DNA of 64,000 nt from CALINB01 sp938045325. GTDB lineage: Bacteria > Pseudomonadota > Alphaproteobacteria > Rhodospirillales > CALINB01. This document shows, one piece after another, positions 17,066 to 24,527 of this stretch. The DNA is taken from NCBI GenBank assembly GCA_038114465.1, contig JAYNQW010000005.1:62001-126000 (forward strand), in the 5' to 3' direction. The position numbers and the translations under genes are program-made. Under the pieces are notes generated by a model that did not search any database, was not told where the DNA came from, and saw nothing but the letters and a program-made list of their open reading frames with translations. How positions within the stretch are numbered: the stretch's first letter is position 1; every line of letters starts with the position of its first letter.

Positions 17066-17647
17066 CTATTTGGTCAGTTCGCCGCGCACATCGGTGATGA
17101 CCTTGGTCCGCGCGCGCGGGTTCCACGGCTTACGGGTACCGATGGCCTCGTTCTGCACTTCGGGGATCACTTTCATGTGCACGAACACGGGCCCGCCGCC
17201 CTCGATGATGTCCGGCAACGCCTTTTCCAGATCATCGAGCTCGGTAAAGGAAAACGCGCGCGGATAGCCTGCGGCCTTGGCGACGGCGGCATAATCGACG
17301 ATCTTCGCATTCGGCACCGGCTGCCCGCCCGTGGTCGCGTAGATCTCGTTATCGAGCATGAAATGATACAAATTTTTTGGTACTTGCTCGGCGATGGTTG
17401 CCAGCATGCCCATGCTCATATGAATGTCGCCGTCGGAATCGAACAGGAAAACTTTTTTCTTGGGTTGCGCGAGCGCGATGCCGAGGCCGAAGCCCGAATG
17501 CCCACCCATGGCCGGATCGCCGAGCGTCGCGTCGAGGTTTTCGTTGTCAGTCATTTCGACCCAATGGCGTCCGCCCCGTCCGGGAATAACAATAGCATCG
17601 CCCCGGTAGGGGAGAAACTTCCGAAACATTTCAGCCGTGTTGATCAT
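17066..17647 (-). CDS. ThDP-dependent 2-oxoacid decarboxylase, beta (PP-domain) subunit; sulfopyruvate decarboxylase ComE-like
   Basis: A 193-residue half-enzyme carrying only the diphosphate-binding (PP) domain of a thiamine diphosphate enzyme. The ThDP/Mg motif starts at FLFDSDGDIHMSMGMLATIA and ends near FMLDNEIYATTGGQP; GDPAMGGHSGFGLGIALA precedes it. This split arrangement is that of sulfopyruvate decarboxylase (ComD/ComE) and of some phosphonopyruvate decarboxylase relatives. The alpha subunit gene ends 11 bases upstream, so the two form the final pair of the hydroxyacid dehydrogenase operon. The expected reaction is release of CO2 from a 2-oxoacid to give an aldehyde. The actual 2-oxoacid is unknown; no sulfoacetaldehyde or phosphonate genes are nearby. 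Confidence 0.8.
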   Translation of the reverse strand: MINTAEMFRKFLPYRGDAIVIPGRGGRHWVEMTDNENLDATLGDPAMGGHSGFGLGIALAQPKKKVFLFDSDGDIHMSMGMLATIAEQVPKNLYHFMLDNEIYATTGGQPVPNAKIVDYAAVAKAAGYPRAFSFTELDDLEKALPDIIEGGGPVFVHMKVIPEVQNEAIGTRKPWNPRARTKVITDVRGELTK

Positions 17648-17658
17648 GTCCGTTCTCC

Positions 17659-18186
17659 TTACCGGTTAAAGCCGTGAAATTCATCGGCAATCAACGCGAC
17701 CGCCGGTCCCATTTGTTTTTCCGCCATCTCGAAAACGGCCGAGATGCGGTCCGCGTCGCGATCGCTTTCGACCAAGTAGTAATCGATGCGAAACGCGTTC
17801 AGGAACGGCTCGGTAAACGTCGCCGCGGTATCCTTGGTCACCCCGTGACGGGTATAACCGCGATAACCGACGATCAAGGGAACCGGAATTTTGAGGCTTT
17901 TGAGCCAGCCGCGGATTGAATCGCCCGATTCCATCAGCCCCGTGTTTTGAATCAAGATCACCGGCTTCGCCCCGCCCGCGTACAAACCGCAGGCAATGGC
18001 GGCGGCGTTGCCTTCGCGCCCGACGCCGATCATGGTGAGATCCGGATCGGACTCCAGCAACGTGTGCAGCCAATTGGTTTCGCTGTCGGGCAACCAAATC
18101 ACATGGGTGATGCCGTGCTCCTTGAATTTGCGATGCACCGTTTCCGGGCTGAGCACGTCGGCTTGTGCGGCGGCTTGTTCGTCCAT
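17659..18186 (-). CDS. ThDP-dependent 2-oxoacid decarboxylase, alpha (PYR-domain) subunit; sulfopyruvate decarboxylase ComD-like
   Basis: A 175-residue protein consisting of the pyrimidine-binding (PYR) domain of a ThDP enzyme. It begins with a helix and HGITHVIWLPDSETNWLH, then IGVGREGNAAAIACGLYAGG, in which the Glu is positioned to activate the ThDP cofactor, followed by PVILIQNTGLMESGDSIRGW and PVPLIVGYRGYTRHGVTKD. It should form an active site with the beta subunit encoded 11 bases downstream. The upstream neighbour is a 2-hydroxyacid dehydrogenase whose product class, a 2-oxoacid, would be its substrate. The ribosome site GAGAGGATAACAAT lies directly before its ATG. Similarity to phosphonopyruvate decarboxylases leaves the substrate open. 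Confidence 0.8.
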   Translation of the reverse strand: MDEQAAAQADVLSPETVHRKFKEHGITHVIWLPDSETNWLHTLLESDPDLTMIGVGREGNAAAIACGLYAGGAKPVILIQNTGLMESGDSIRGWLKSLKIPVPLIVGYRGYTRHGVTKDTAATFTEPFLNAFRIDYYLVESDRDADRISAVFEMAEKQMGPAVALIADEFHGFNR

Positions 18187-18273
18187 ATTGTTATCCTCTC
18201 ACTGATCGAAATTTGTCGTTGAGGCGGGTCTGCTCGATTATGGAACGGGAAAACGGTGGAGGCAAATTCAAAA

Positions 18274-19497
18274 CTACTCCGCCGCCCGGTTCAAACCGCT
18301 ATCGGGTTTCGGCACCCACGCGGGCGGGTTCCAGAAAATGTGCGGGCCGATTTCATCGACCGAATTCAGCCCGAGTTGCGCCATGACCCGGTCCATCTCG
18401 GTCTGGAAAATTTCGAGCGCGCGGAAGGCGCCCGCTTCGCCGGCGGCGGCCGTACCGTAAAGCGTCGGGCGGCCTGACATCACCATGTCCGCACCCAAGG
18501 CAATGGCCTTCACGATATCCGAGCCCCGGCGCGGGCCGCTGTCGACGATGAGCTTGAAATCCGGACCGACCGCGGCGCGGATCTCGGGCAGGACTTGAAT
18601 GGGCGATGGCGCGTTATCCACATAACGCCCGCCGTGATTGGACAGCACGGCACCCTGCAAACCGTTTTCCTTGGCAAGCACCACATCTTTCACGTTGTAC
18701 AAACCCTTCACCAAAAGATTGCCCGGCCACATATCGCGCACGCGTTTGATATCGTCCCACGTTTGGTTGCTGGGTTTGGCCAGCATATGCTCGGATTCCC
18801 GGTCGGTCAGCTTGCTGCCGATTTCCGGCGGATAATGCACTTTTTGAAATTCACCGCGTTTGATGAATTGCGGCAATAAAACACGCGCGCACCAGCCGGG
18901 ATTGGCCAACACTTGCGCAATCAAGCGCGCGGAATATTGCACCGGCATGGAAAACCCGTTGCGGTCGTTATGTTCGCGGTTCGCGCCTACCGAGCCATCG
19001 ACGGTGACCAAGAGCGTTTCGAACCTGGTCGCCTTGATACGCTCGAGGAAGTTTTTCCGCAGCTCCTGATTGACCCACATGTAAAGCTGAAACCAGAGAT
19101 TGCACCCCTCGATTTCCATCGCTTTTTCGTAAATCTCTTCCATGGGTGTGAGCGCGCTGGTCGCCGCCGTGCACGGCACCCCCATACGCGCAGCCGCTCG
19201 CGCCAAACCCACCTCGCCGCCTTCGGCCATCAGGCCGGCAGACGCGGTCGGCGAAATTGCATACGGCATCGCGAGTTTGCGCCCGAAAATTTCAGTTGCG
19301 GTGGAGCGTTTGGAAACATCGATGAGGACACGGTTTTTGGTTTTCAAAGACCGGTAAGCATCGCGGTTGTTACCCAGTGCGATATAATCCTCGGCGCCCA
19401 GATCGACATATTCGAAGACCGCGCGCGGCAACCGTTTCTTTGCCATTTGGCGCAAGTCTTCGATGTTATAAGCGCCGAGGTTATTCTTCTTTGGCAT
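18274..19497 (-). CDS. FMN-dependent 2-hydroxyacid dehydrogenase/oxidase, paralogue 3
   Basis: A 407-residue (beta/alpha)8 flavoenzyme of the glycolate oxidase / lactate dehydrogenase / mandelate dehydrogenase family. It starts at ATG 19497, two bases after the stop of paralogue 2; a longer in-frame start would run into that gene. Conserved parts are NLGAYNIEDLRQMAKKRLPR, FEYVDLGAED with the substrate-binding Tyr (residue 30), FQLYMW, VTVDGSVGANREHNDRNGF, LLVKGL with the catalytic Lys region, LSNHGGRYVD with the catalytic His and substrate Arg, and VDSGPRRGSDIVKAIALGAD for FMN phosphate. It oxidises a 2-hydroxyacid to a 2-oxoacid. Position 129 of spinach glycolate oxidase, a Tyr there, is Trp here. 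Confidence 0.88.
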   Translation of the reverse strand: MPKKNNLGAYNIEDLRQMAKKRLPRAVFEYVDLGAEDYIALGNNRDAYRSLKTKNRVLIDVSKRSTATEIFGRKLAMPYAISPTASAGLMAEGGEVGLARAAARMGVPCTAATSALTPMEEIYEKAMEIEGCNLWFQLYMWVNQELRKNFLERIKATRFETLLVTVDGSVGANREHNDRNGFSMPVQYSARLIAQVLANPGWCARVLLPQFIKRGEFQKVHYPPEIGSKLTDRESEHMLAKPSNQTWDDIKRVRDMWPGNLLVKGLYNVKDVVLAKENGLQGAVLSNHGGRYVDNAPSPIQVLPEIRAAVGPDFKLIVDSGPRRGSDIVKAIALGADMVMSGRPTLYGTAAAGEAGAFRALEIFQTEMDRVMAQLGLNSVDEIGPHIFWNPPAWVPKPDSGLNRAAE

Positions 19498-19499
19498 TG

Positions 19500-20711
19500 T
19501 TACTCGGCAGCGGCTTTTAATGCCGGTTTTGGTTTCGGCACCCATTCGGGCGGGTTCCAGAAAATTTCCGGGCCAATCTCATCGATTGAATTGAGTCCCA
19601 GCTGCGCCATCACCCGATCCATTTCCGTGTGGAAAATTTCGAGGGCGCGATAGGCACCGGGCATGCCGGCGGCGGCCGTGCCGAATAACGTCGGGCGGCC
19701 CGACATCACCATGTCGGCGCCACACGCGATGGCTTTGACCAAATCCGAGCCGCGCCGCGCGCCGCTGTCGATGATGACGGAAAAGTCGTCGCCGACCGCA
19801 GCCCGGGTTTCCGCCAGGACCTGCAAGGGGGCCGGCGCACAATCCACATAGCGTCCGCCGTGGTTCGACATCACGACACCGTCGAGGCCGCGCTCTTTAG
19901 CGAGCACCGCATCTTCGGCACTTTGCAGGCCCTTGATCATCATATTGCCGGGCCACATGTCGCGGATGAATTGAATATCATCCCAGTTTTGGGTATCCGA
20001 TTTCACGTGTTTATCCGCCGTTTCCTTGTCGGTGATTTTGCGCGCAAGCTCGGGCGGATAGTTTTCCTTCTTCGGCGTGCCTTGGCGCAGGTAGTGCTGC
20101 CCCAGCACACGGATCAACCAACCGGGTTTGGCCAGCAATTGCGCGATCATCGTCGGTGAATACTTAAGCGGCATGGAGAAACCGTTCTTTTTATTGTATT
20201 CCCGGTTTGAATGAACCGGACCGTCGACGGTCACGATCAGGGTTTCAAAACCGACCGCCTTGACCTTATCCATAAACTTTTTGCTCATCTCCTTGTCGGC
20301 CCACATGTAAAGCTGGAACCAGAGATTGCCGCCGCCCTGTTCCCAGATGTCCTCCATCGAAGTGAGCGCGTTGAGCGCGACCGTGCACGGCACATTCATC
20401 TTCTTGGCCGCTTGGGCGAGCCCGATCTCGCCGCCGTACCAGGCAATCCCCGCCGAGCCGGTCGGAGAAATGCCGTAGGGCATGGCGATTTCCTTACCGA
20501 AAACCGTGGTTTTCGTGGAGCGCTTGGAAACGTCGATCAACACGCGGTTTTTAATCTTAAGCTGCGTGTAGGCATCGCGGTTGTTTTGCACACCGATGTG
20601 GTCTTCCGCCCCGCCGTCGATAAAACCGAAAATGCCGCGCGGCAGCTTCTTCTTCGCCATCAAGCGCAGGTCTTCGATGTTGTATGCCCCAAGATTGTTT
20701 TTTTTCGCCAT
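19500..20711 (-). CDS. FMN-dependent 2-hydroxyacid dehydrogenase/oxidase, paralogue 2
   Basis: A 403-residue paralogue of its two neighbours, starting KKNNLGAYNIEDLRLMAKKK. The FMN and catalytic motifs are intact: IKGLQSAEDAVLAKERGLDG, MSNHGGRYVD and IDSGARRGSDLVKAIACGAD. The position that binds the substrate carboxylate in glycolate oxidase (Tyr24) is Phe here (residue 30, in GIFGFIDGGAED), while both other copies keep Tyr. That suggests altered substrate preference or reduced activity. The NREYNKKNGFSMPLKYS stretch recalls mandelate dehydrogenase. It begins 14 bases after paralogue 1 and ends 2 bases before paralogue 3, consistent with tandem duplication in one transcript. Confidence 0.88.
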   Translation of the reverse strand: MAKKNNLGAYNIEDLRLMAKKKLPRGIFGFIDGGAEDHIGVQNNRDAYTQLKIKNRVLIDVSKRSTKTTVFGKEIAMPYGISPTGSAGIAWYGGEIGLAQAAKKMNVPCTVALNALTSMEDIWEQGGGNLWFQLYMWADKEMSKKFMDKVKAVGFETLIVTVDGPVHSNREYNKKNGFSMPLKYSPTMIAQLLAKPGWLIRVLGQHYLRQGTPKKENYPPELARKITDKETADKHVKSDTQNWDDIQFIRDMWPGNMMIKGLQSAEDAVLAKERGLDGVVMSNHGGRYVDCAPAPLQVLAETRAAVGDDFSVIIDSGARRGSDLVKAIACGADMVMSGRPTLFGTAAAGMPGAYRALEIFHTEMDRVMAQLGLNSIDEIGPEIFWNPPEWVPKPKPALKAAAE

Positions 20712-20725
20712 GATATTTCCCCGTT

Positions 20726-21937
20726 TTACTCTGCCGCCGCTTTCAATTGTGTTTTCGGCTTACGAACCCACTCGGGCGGGTTCCAGAAAATTTCCGGACC
20801 GATTTCATCGACCGAATTCAGTCCGAGTTGTGCCATGACGCGGTCCATCTCGACCTTGAAAATCTCGAGCGCGCGGTAAGACCCGTGCGTTCCGGCGACC
20901 GCGGCACCGAACAATGTCGGGCGGCCCGACATCACCATGTTGGCACCGCAGGCAATGGCTTTCACCAAGTCCGAGCCGCGCCGCGCGCCGCTGTCGATGA
21001 TGACGGTGAAATCGTCGCCGACCGCTTCACGGGTTTCGCCGACGACCTGCAGCGGCGCCGGCGCGCAATCCACATAACGGCCACCGTGGTTCGACATGAT
21101 CACGCCTTGCAAACCGTTTTCCTTGGCAAGCACGGCGTCTTCCTTGCTTTGCAGGCCTTTGATGAGGAGATTACCCGGAAACACATCGCGAATACGGTGG
21201 ATGTGCTCCCACGTGACATTATCGACCTTGGTGAACATGTGTTTGAGCATCGGATCGGTGATTTTGCTCATCAGCTCTTCCGGGTAATTCACCATGGTCG
21301 GCGCGCCACGCTTGAGGTAGTGCTGCCCCAACACACGGACGAGCCAGCCGGGCCGGGCCAAGAGTTGCGCGAACAAACGCGGTGAATATTTCAGCGGCAT
21401 GGAAAAGCCGTTCTTGTGATTGTATTCGCGGTTCGAACCGACCGGCCCGTCGACGGTCACGATGAGGGTTTCAAACCCGACTGACTTAATGCGTTCGATT
21501 TGCTTGAGGCTAAGGTCTTTATCCGGCCAGGTATAAACCTGAAACCAAAGATCGGCATTGGGCGCCGCCTCGCGGATTTCCTCCATGGAGGTTTGCGCGT
21601 TCAACGCGACCGTGCACGGTACGCCCATTTTTTCCGCAGCGATCGCGAGGCCGGCTTCGCCGCCGAACCACATCAAACCCGCCGTGCCGGTCGGTGAAAT
21701 ACCGTAGGGCATGGCAATCTTTTTGCCGAAGATGGTGGTTTCGGTGGAGCGTTTCGAGACGTCGATCAGGACACGGTTTTTAATTTTGAGTTGCGTGTAG
21801 GCGTCGCGGTTGTTTTGCACCGCGATACCGTCTTCGGCACCGCCGTTGACATAATCGAAGACTCCCTTCGGCACGCGCTTTTTCGCGAGTTGACGGAGAT
21901 CTTCGATGTTGTAGGCACCGTAATTGTTTTTTGCCAT
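20726..21937 (-). CDS. FMN-dependent 2-hydroxyacid dehydrogenase/oxidase, paralogue 1
   Basis: A 403-residue enzyme and the first of the three tandem copies in transcription order. Substrate Tyr is present (residue 29, GVFDYVNGGAED), as are VTVDGPVGSNREYNHKNGF, LIKGLQSKEDAVLAKENGL, MSNHGGRYVD and IDSGARRGSDLVKAIACGAN. All three copies share a region around FAQLLARPGWLVRVLGQHYL that resembles the loop-4 membrane-associating area of mandelate and lactate dehydrogenases, so association with the inner membrane is possible but unproven. The cupin gene ends... upstream of it, with 79 bases between them, and the paralogue genes follow with almost no gaps. Expected role: oxidation of a 2-hydroxyacid, with electrons passed to quinone or oxygen. 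Confidence 0.88.
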   Translation of the reverse strand: MAKNNYGAYNIEDLRQLAKKRVPKGVFDYVNGGAEDGIAVQNNRDAYTQLKIKNRVLIDVSKRSTETTIFGKKIAMPYGISPTGTAGLMWFGGEAGLAIAAEKMGVPCTVALNAQTSMEEIREAAPNADLWFQVYTWPDKDLSLKQIERIKSVGFETLIVTVDGPVGSNREYNHKNGFSMPLKYSPRLFAQLLARPGWLVRVLGQHYLKRGAPTMVNYPEELMSKITDPMLKHMFTKVDNVTWEHIHRIRDVFPGNLLIKGLQSKEDAVLAKENGLQGVIMSNHGGRYVDCAPAPLQVVGETREAVGDDFTVIIDSGARRGSDLVKAIACGANMVMSGRPTLFGAAVAGTHGSYRALEIFKVEMDRVMAQLGLNSVDEIGPEIFWNPPEWVRKPKTQLKAAAE

Positions 21938-22016
21938 AAGCCCCTCCCAAAACCAGATGTTGTTAGATTTTGCAGGGATTATAGCCCAAGAATTGAATTT
22001 TGGGAGTCTGGCGGGT

Positions 22017-22370
22017 TTAGTCCTCGAGACGCACGAAAATGACCATGCCTTCCTTCAAAACCTTGGAGGTATGGCCGTGTCCGGTGGTGTCTTCGGCGAG
22101 CAGAATATCGCCCGGCTCCATCACCACGCTGGAGCCATCGCCCATGCCGAGCTCGACCGTGGCGCTGAGATAGAGGCCGTATTGGCGCTTGGTCGCGTTG
22201 TGAAATTTCACCGGCGCATCGGTATCGCGTTTGGCAAAAACAATGCCGTGGGTTTGCTGCACAGCCGTACGCGTGTTGTTGCGTTCGGTAAAATCAAAAT
22301 AGTCCATTTGATCGTGTTGTTCGATATGTGTTTCGTTATCGTCGCCTGTATAAAGTCGAACAAGTTTCAT
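22017..22370 (-). CDS. Small single-domain cupin protein
   Basis: A 117-residue protein with a cupin-like beta-barrel pattern: HNATKRQYGLYLSATVELGM forms the first half and VVMEPGDILLAEDTTGHGHT the second, which has the PGD turn and a His-x-His. The first cupin motif lacks the usual HxH pair, so only part of the metal site is visible. I do not recognise a named family. It is the first gene of the minus-strand module and sits 79 bases ahead of the dehydrogenase genes. A sensor or accessory role for a small organic acid, or an enzymatic step on the same substrate, are both possible. Confidence 0.75.
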   Translation of the reverse strand: MKLVRLYTGDDNETHIEQHDQMDYFDFTERNNTRTAVQQTHGIVFAKRDTDAPVKFHNATKRQYGLYLSATVELGMGDGSSVVMEPGDILLAEDTTGHGHTSKVLKEGMVIFVRLED

Positions 22371-22420
22371 AAACTCTCTCCCTGGTAAAAAAATTTATTT
22401 CGCCGTTTTATGCTCTTGGC

Positions 22421-22436
22421 AATGATACAATGATAC
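22421..22436. repeat. Direct repeat of AATGATAC between the cupin and nitronate monooxygenase genes
   Basis: AATGATAC occurs twice back to back (22421-22428 and 22429-22436), followed by CATC. The site lies in the 112-base divergent region between the cupin operon and the nitronate monooxygenase gene, where promoters for both must lie. On the minus strand it reads GGTATCATTGTATCATT, which recalls half-sites of FadR/LldR-type GntR regulators. No regulator gene is adjacent. Confidence 0.3.
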
Positions 22437-22482
22437 CATCTCCCGTCGATAAGAATTTGAATGCTGATGAAAGGGTTGTTCC

Positions 22483-23562
22483 ATGACATTCGACAGCAGG
22501 ATCATCAATCTTTTCGGGATTGATCTGCCGATCATCCAAGCCCCCATGGCGGGTGCAAACGGATCGGCCATGGTGATTGCTGTTTCAGAAGCGGGCGGCC
22601 TCGGTTCCTTGCCGTGCGCGGCCCTCGATACTGAGCAGGTCCGCGCCGAGATTGGCATCATCCGACAGCAAACATCGAAACCCATCAACGTCAACTTTTT
22701 TTGTCATACGCCGCCCGATCCCGATCCGGCGCGCGAGGCAACATGGCGGGAAACGCTTGGCGCTTATTATGACGAATACGGCATCGATATAAACGACGTG
22801 CCGCCGGCGCCGAACCGCTCGCCGTTTAACGAAGACTTTTGCACGATCATGGAAGAAATGAAGCCGGAGGTGGTGAGCTTTCATTTCGGCATGCCGGACC
22901 CTGCGCTGGTGGACCGCGTTAAGACCGCGGGATGCAAAGTCATCTGCTCGGCGACATCGGCCGACGAGGCGGTTTTCCTTGAGCAACACGGCTGCGATGC
23001 GATCATCGCACAAGGCTACGAAGCCGGCGGACACAGGGGCATGTTTTTAACCGATGATATTGCGACACAAGCGGGCACCATGGCGTTGGTGCCGCAAGTG
23101 GTCGACGCGGTGAGCGTGCCCGTGATTGCGGCAGGCGGCATTGCAGATGGGCGCAGCATCGCGGCGGCCCTGATGTTGGGTGCCAGTGCCGTGCAAATCG
23201 GCACCGCCTATTTGTTTACGCCCGAATCACTAGCAACAGATTTACATCGCGAAGCATTACGCAGTGCACGTGACGATCAAACCGCCCTGACGAACGTGTT
23301 TACCGGCCGCCCGTCTCGGGGGTTGATCAATCGGGTGATGCGCGACGTCGGCCCGATGTCGGATGCCGCTCCGGCGTTTCCGACCGCTGCCGGCGCGCTC
23401 GCACCTTTAAAGGCGAAAGCCGAAGAAAAAGGATTAAGTGATTTTACGATGCTGTGGTCCGGCCAAGCGGCTCGGCTGGGCCGGGAAACCGGCGCCGGTG
23501 ATTTAACCCGAACGCTTGCCGAGGATGCCAGAAAACGGCTCGCCGCGTTTGATACGTTTTAA
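22483..23562 (+). CDS. Nitronate monooxygenase family flavoprotein
   Basis: A 359-residue TIM-barrel FMN enzyme of the nitronate monooxygenase (2-nitropropane dioxygenase) family. Conserved motifs are DLPIIQAPMAGANGSAMVIA near the N-terminus, GLGSLPCA, FHFGMPDP, DAIIAQGYEAGGHRGMF with the catalytic His region, VIAAGGIADGRSIAAALMLG, and AVQIGTAYLFTPES. The enzyme oxidises alkyl nitronates such as propionate 3-nitronate, protecting the cell from those toxins. It is divergent from the hydroxyacid dehydrogenase operon and converges on recR with a gap of 5 bases. Related flavoproteins have other substrates, so exact activity is uncertain. Confidence 0.88.
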   Translation: MTFDSRIINLFGIDLPIIQAPMAGANGSAMVIAVSEAGGLGSLPCAALDTEQVRAEIGIIRQQTSKPINVNFFCHTPPDPDPAREATWRETLGAYYDEYGIDINDVPPAPNRSPFNEDFCTIMEEMKPEVVSFHFGMPDPALVDRVKTAGCKVICSATSADEAVFLEQHGCDAIIAQGYEAGGHRGMFLTDDIATQAGTMALVPQVVDAVSVPVIAAGGIADGRSIAAALMLGASAVQIGTAYLFTPESLATDLHREALRSARDDQTALTNVFTGRPSRGLINRVMRDVGPMSDAAPAFPTAAGALAPLKAKAEEKGLSDFTMLWSGQAARLGRETGAGDLTRTLAEDARKRLAAFDTF

Positions 23563-23567
23563 ATTTG

Positions 23568-24173
23568 TTATTCCCCGACCGTGCGCCGCGCTTTGAACGC
23601 CGCACTTAATGTGCCTTCGTCCAAGTAATCCAATTCGCCGCCGACCGGCACACCATGCGCCAAACCCGAAACCCGCGTGCCGGTATCTTTGAGACGATCG
23701 GCGATGTAGTGGGCCGTGGTCTGTCCGTCGACCGTCGCGTTGGTCGCGAGGATCACTTCCGTGACATTGTTTTCCTTCACCCGGGAAATCAGCTTGGGGA
23801 TATTGAGGTCTTCCGGCCCGATACCGTCCAGCACCGATAACGTACCGCCGAGCACATGATAGCGCCCCTTTATGAGGGTGGTGCGCTCAAGCGCCCACAG
23901 ATCGGCGACATCCTCGACGACGCACAGCGTGTCATCGGGGCGCTTCGGGTCGGTGCAAATCGAACACGGATCGACGGTATCGACATTGCCGCAGGTTGAG
24001 CAGGTTTGGATCGAAGACGCGGCCGCGTCCAGCGCTTTGGCGAGCGGGTCCATGATCGATTCGCGGCGCTTAATGAGATAGAGTGCCGCCCGGCGCGCCG
24101 AGCGCGGCCCCAGTCCCGGCAATTTCGCCAGCAGTTGAATTAACCGTTCGATATCGTTGATGGACGCGTTCAT
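23568..24173 (-). CDS. recR: Recombination protein RecR
   Basis: A 201-residue RecR. It has an N-terminal helix-hairpin-helix (LAKLPGLGPRSARRAALYLI), a four-Cys zinc finger (CSTCGNVDTVDPCSICTDPK), a Toprim domain starting LCVVEDVADLWALE, and a C-terminal Walker B-like segment. It works with RecO/RecF to load RecA at gaps. Its ATG overlaps the ybaB stop by 4 bases, in the conserved dnaX-ybaB-recR order. Confidence 0.97.
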   Translation of the reverse strand: MNASINDIERLIQLLAKLPGLGPRSARRAALYLIKRRESIMDPLAKALDAAASSIQTCSTCGNVDTVDPCSICTDPKRPDDTLCVVEDVADLWALERTTLIKGRYHVLGGTLSVLDGIGPEDLNIPKLISRVKENNVTEVILATNATVDGQTTAHYIADRLKDTGTRVSGLAHGVPVGGELDYLDEGTLSAAFKARRTVGE

Positions 24174-24496
24174 GAAAACGGAAATTGAATCCCCGGCGGC
24201 AGCTGCAGCCCGCCGGTTAATTCTTTCATCTTTTCGGCGGCCATATTGTCGGCCTTGGATTTCGCATCATTAATGGCGGCAACCAGTAAATCCTCAAGCA
24301 CTTCTTTGTCGTCGGCTCCCATCAACGACGGATCGATGGATATTTTCCGGGCCTCGGATTTGCCGGTCAAGGTCACCTGCACCATGCCGCCGCCGGATGA
24401 ACCCGTGACCTCGACATTGGCGAGCCCTTCTTGCATCTCAGCCAATTTGTTTTGCATTTCCTGAGCCTGTTTCATCATTTGGCCGAGGTTTTTCAT
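24170..24496 (-). CDS. ybaB: Nucleoid-associated protein YbaB/EbfC
   Basis: A 108-residue protein with the YbaB core: MMKQAQEMQNKLAEMQEGLA helix, VEVTGSSGGGMVQVTLTG, and DDKEVLEDLLVAAINDAKSK. The family forms tweezer-shaped dimers that bind DNA. It lies between dnaX (31 bases upstream) and recR, with which it overlaps by 4 bases, as in most bacteria. Confidence 0.95.
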   Translation of the reverse strand: MKNLGQMMKQAQEMQNKLAEMQEGLANVEVTGSSGGGMVQVTLTGKSEARKISIDPSLMGADDKEVLEDLLVAAINDAKSKADNMAAEKMKELTGGLQLPPGIQFPFS

Positions 24497-24527
24497 ATGC
24501 CGGTCCTTCTATCGTTCATGAAAATTG

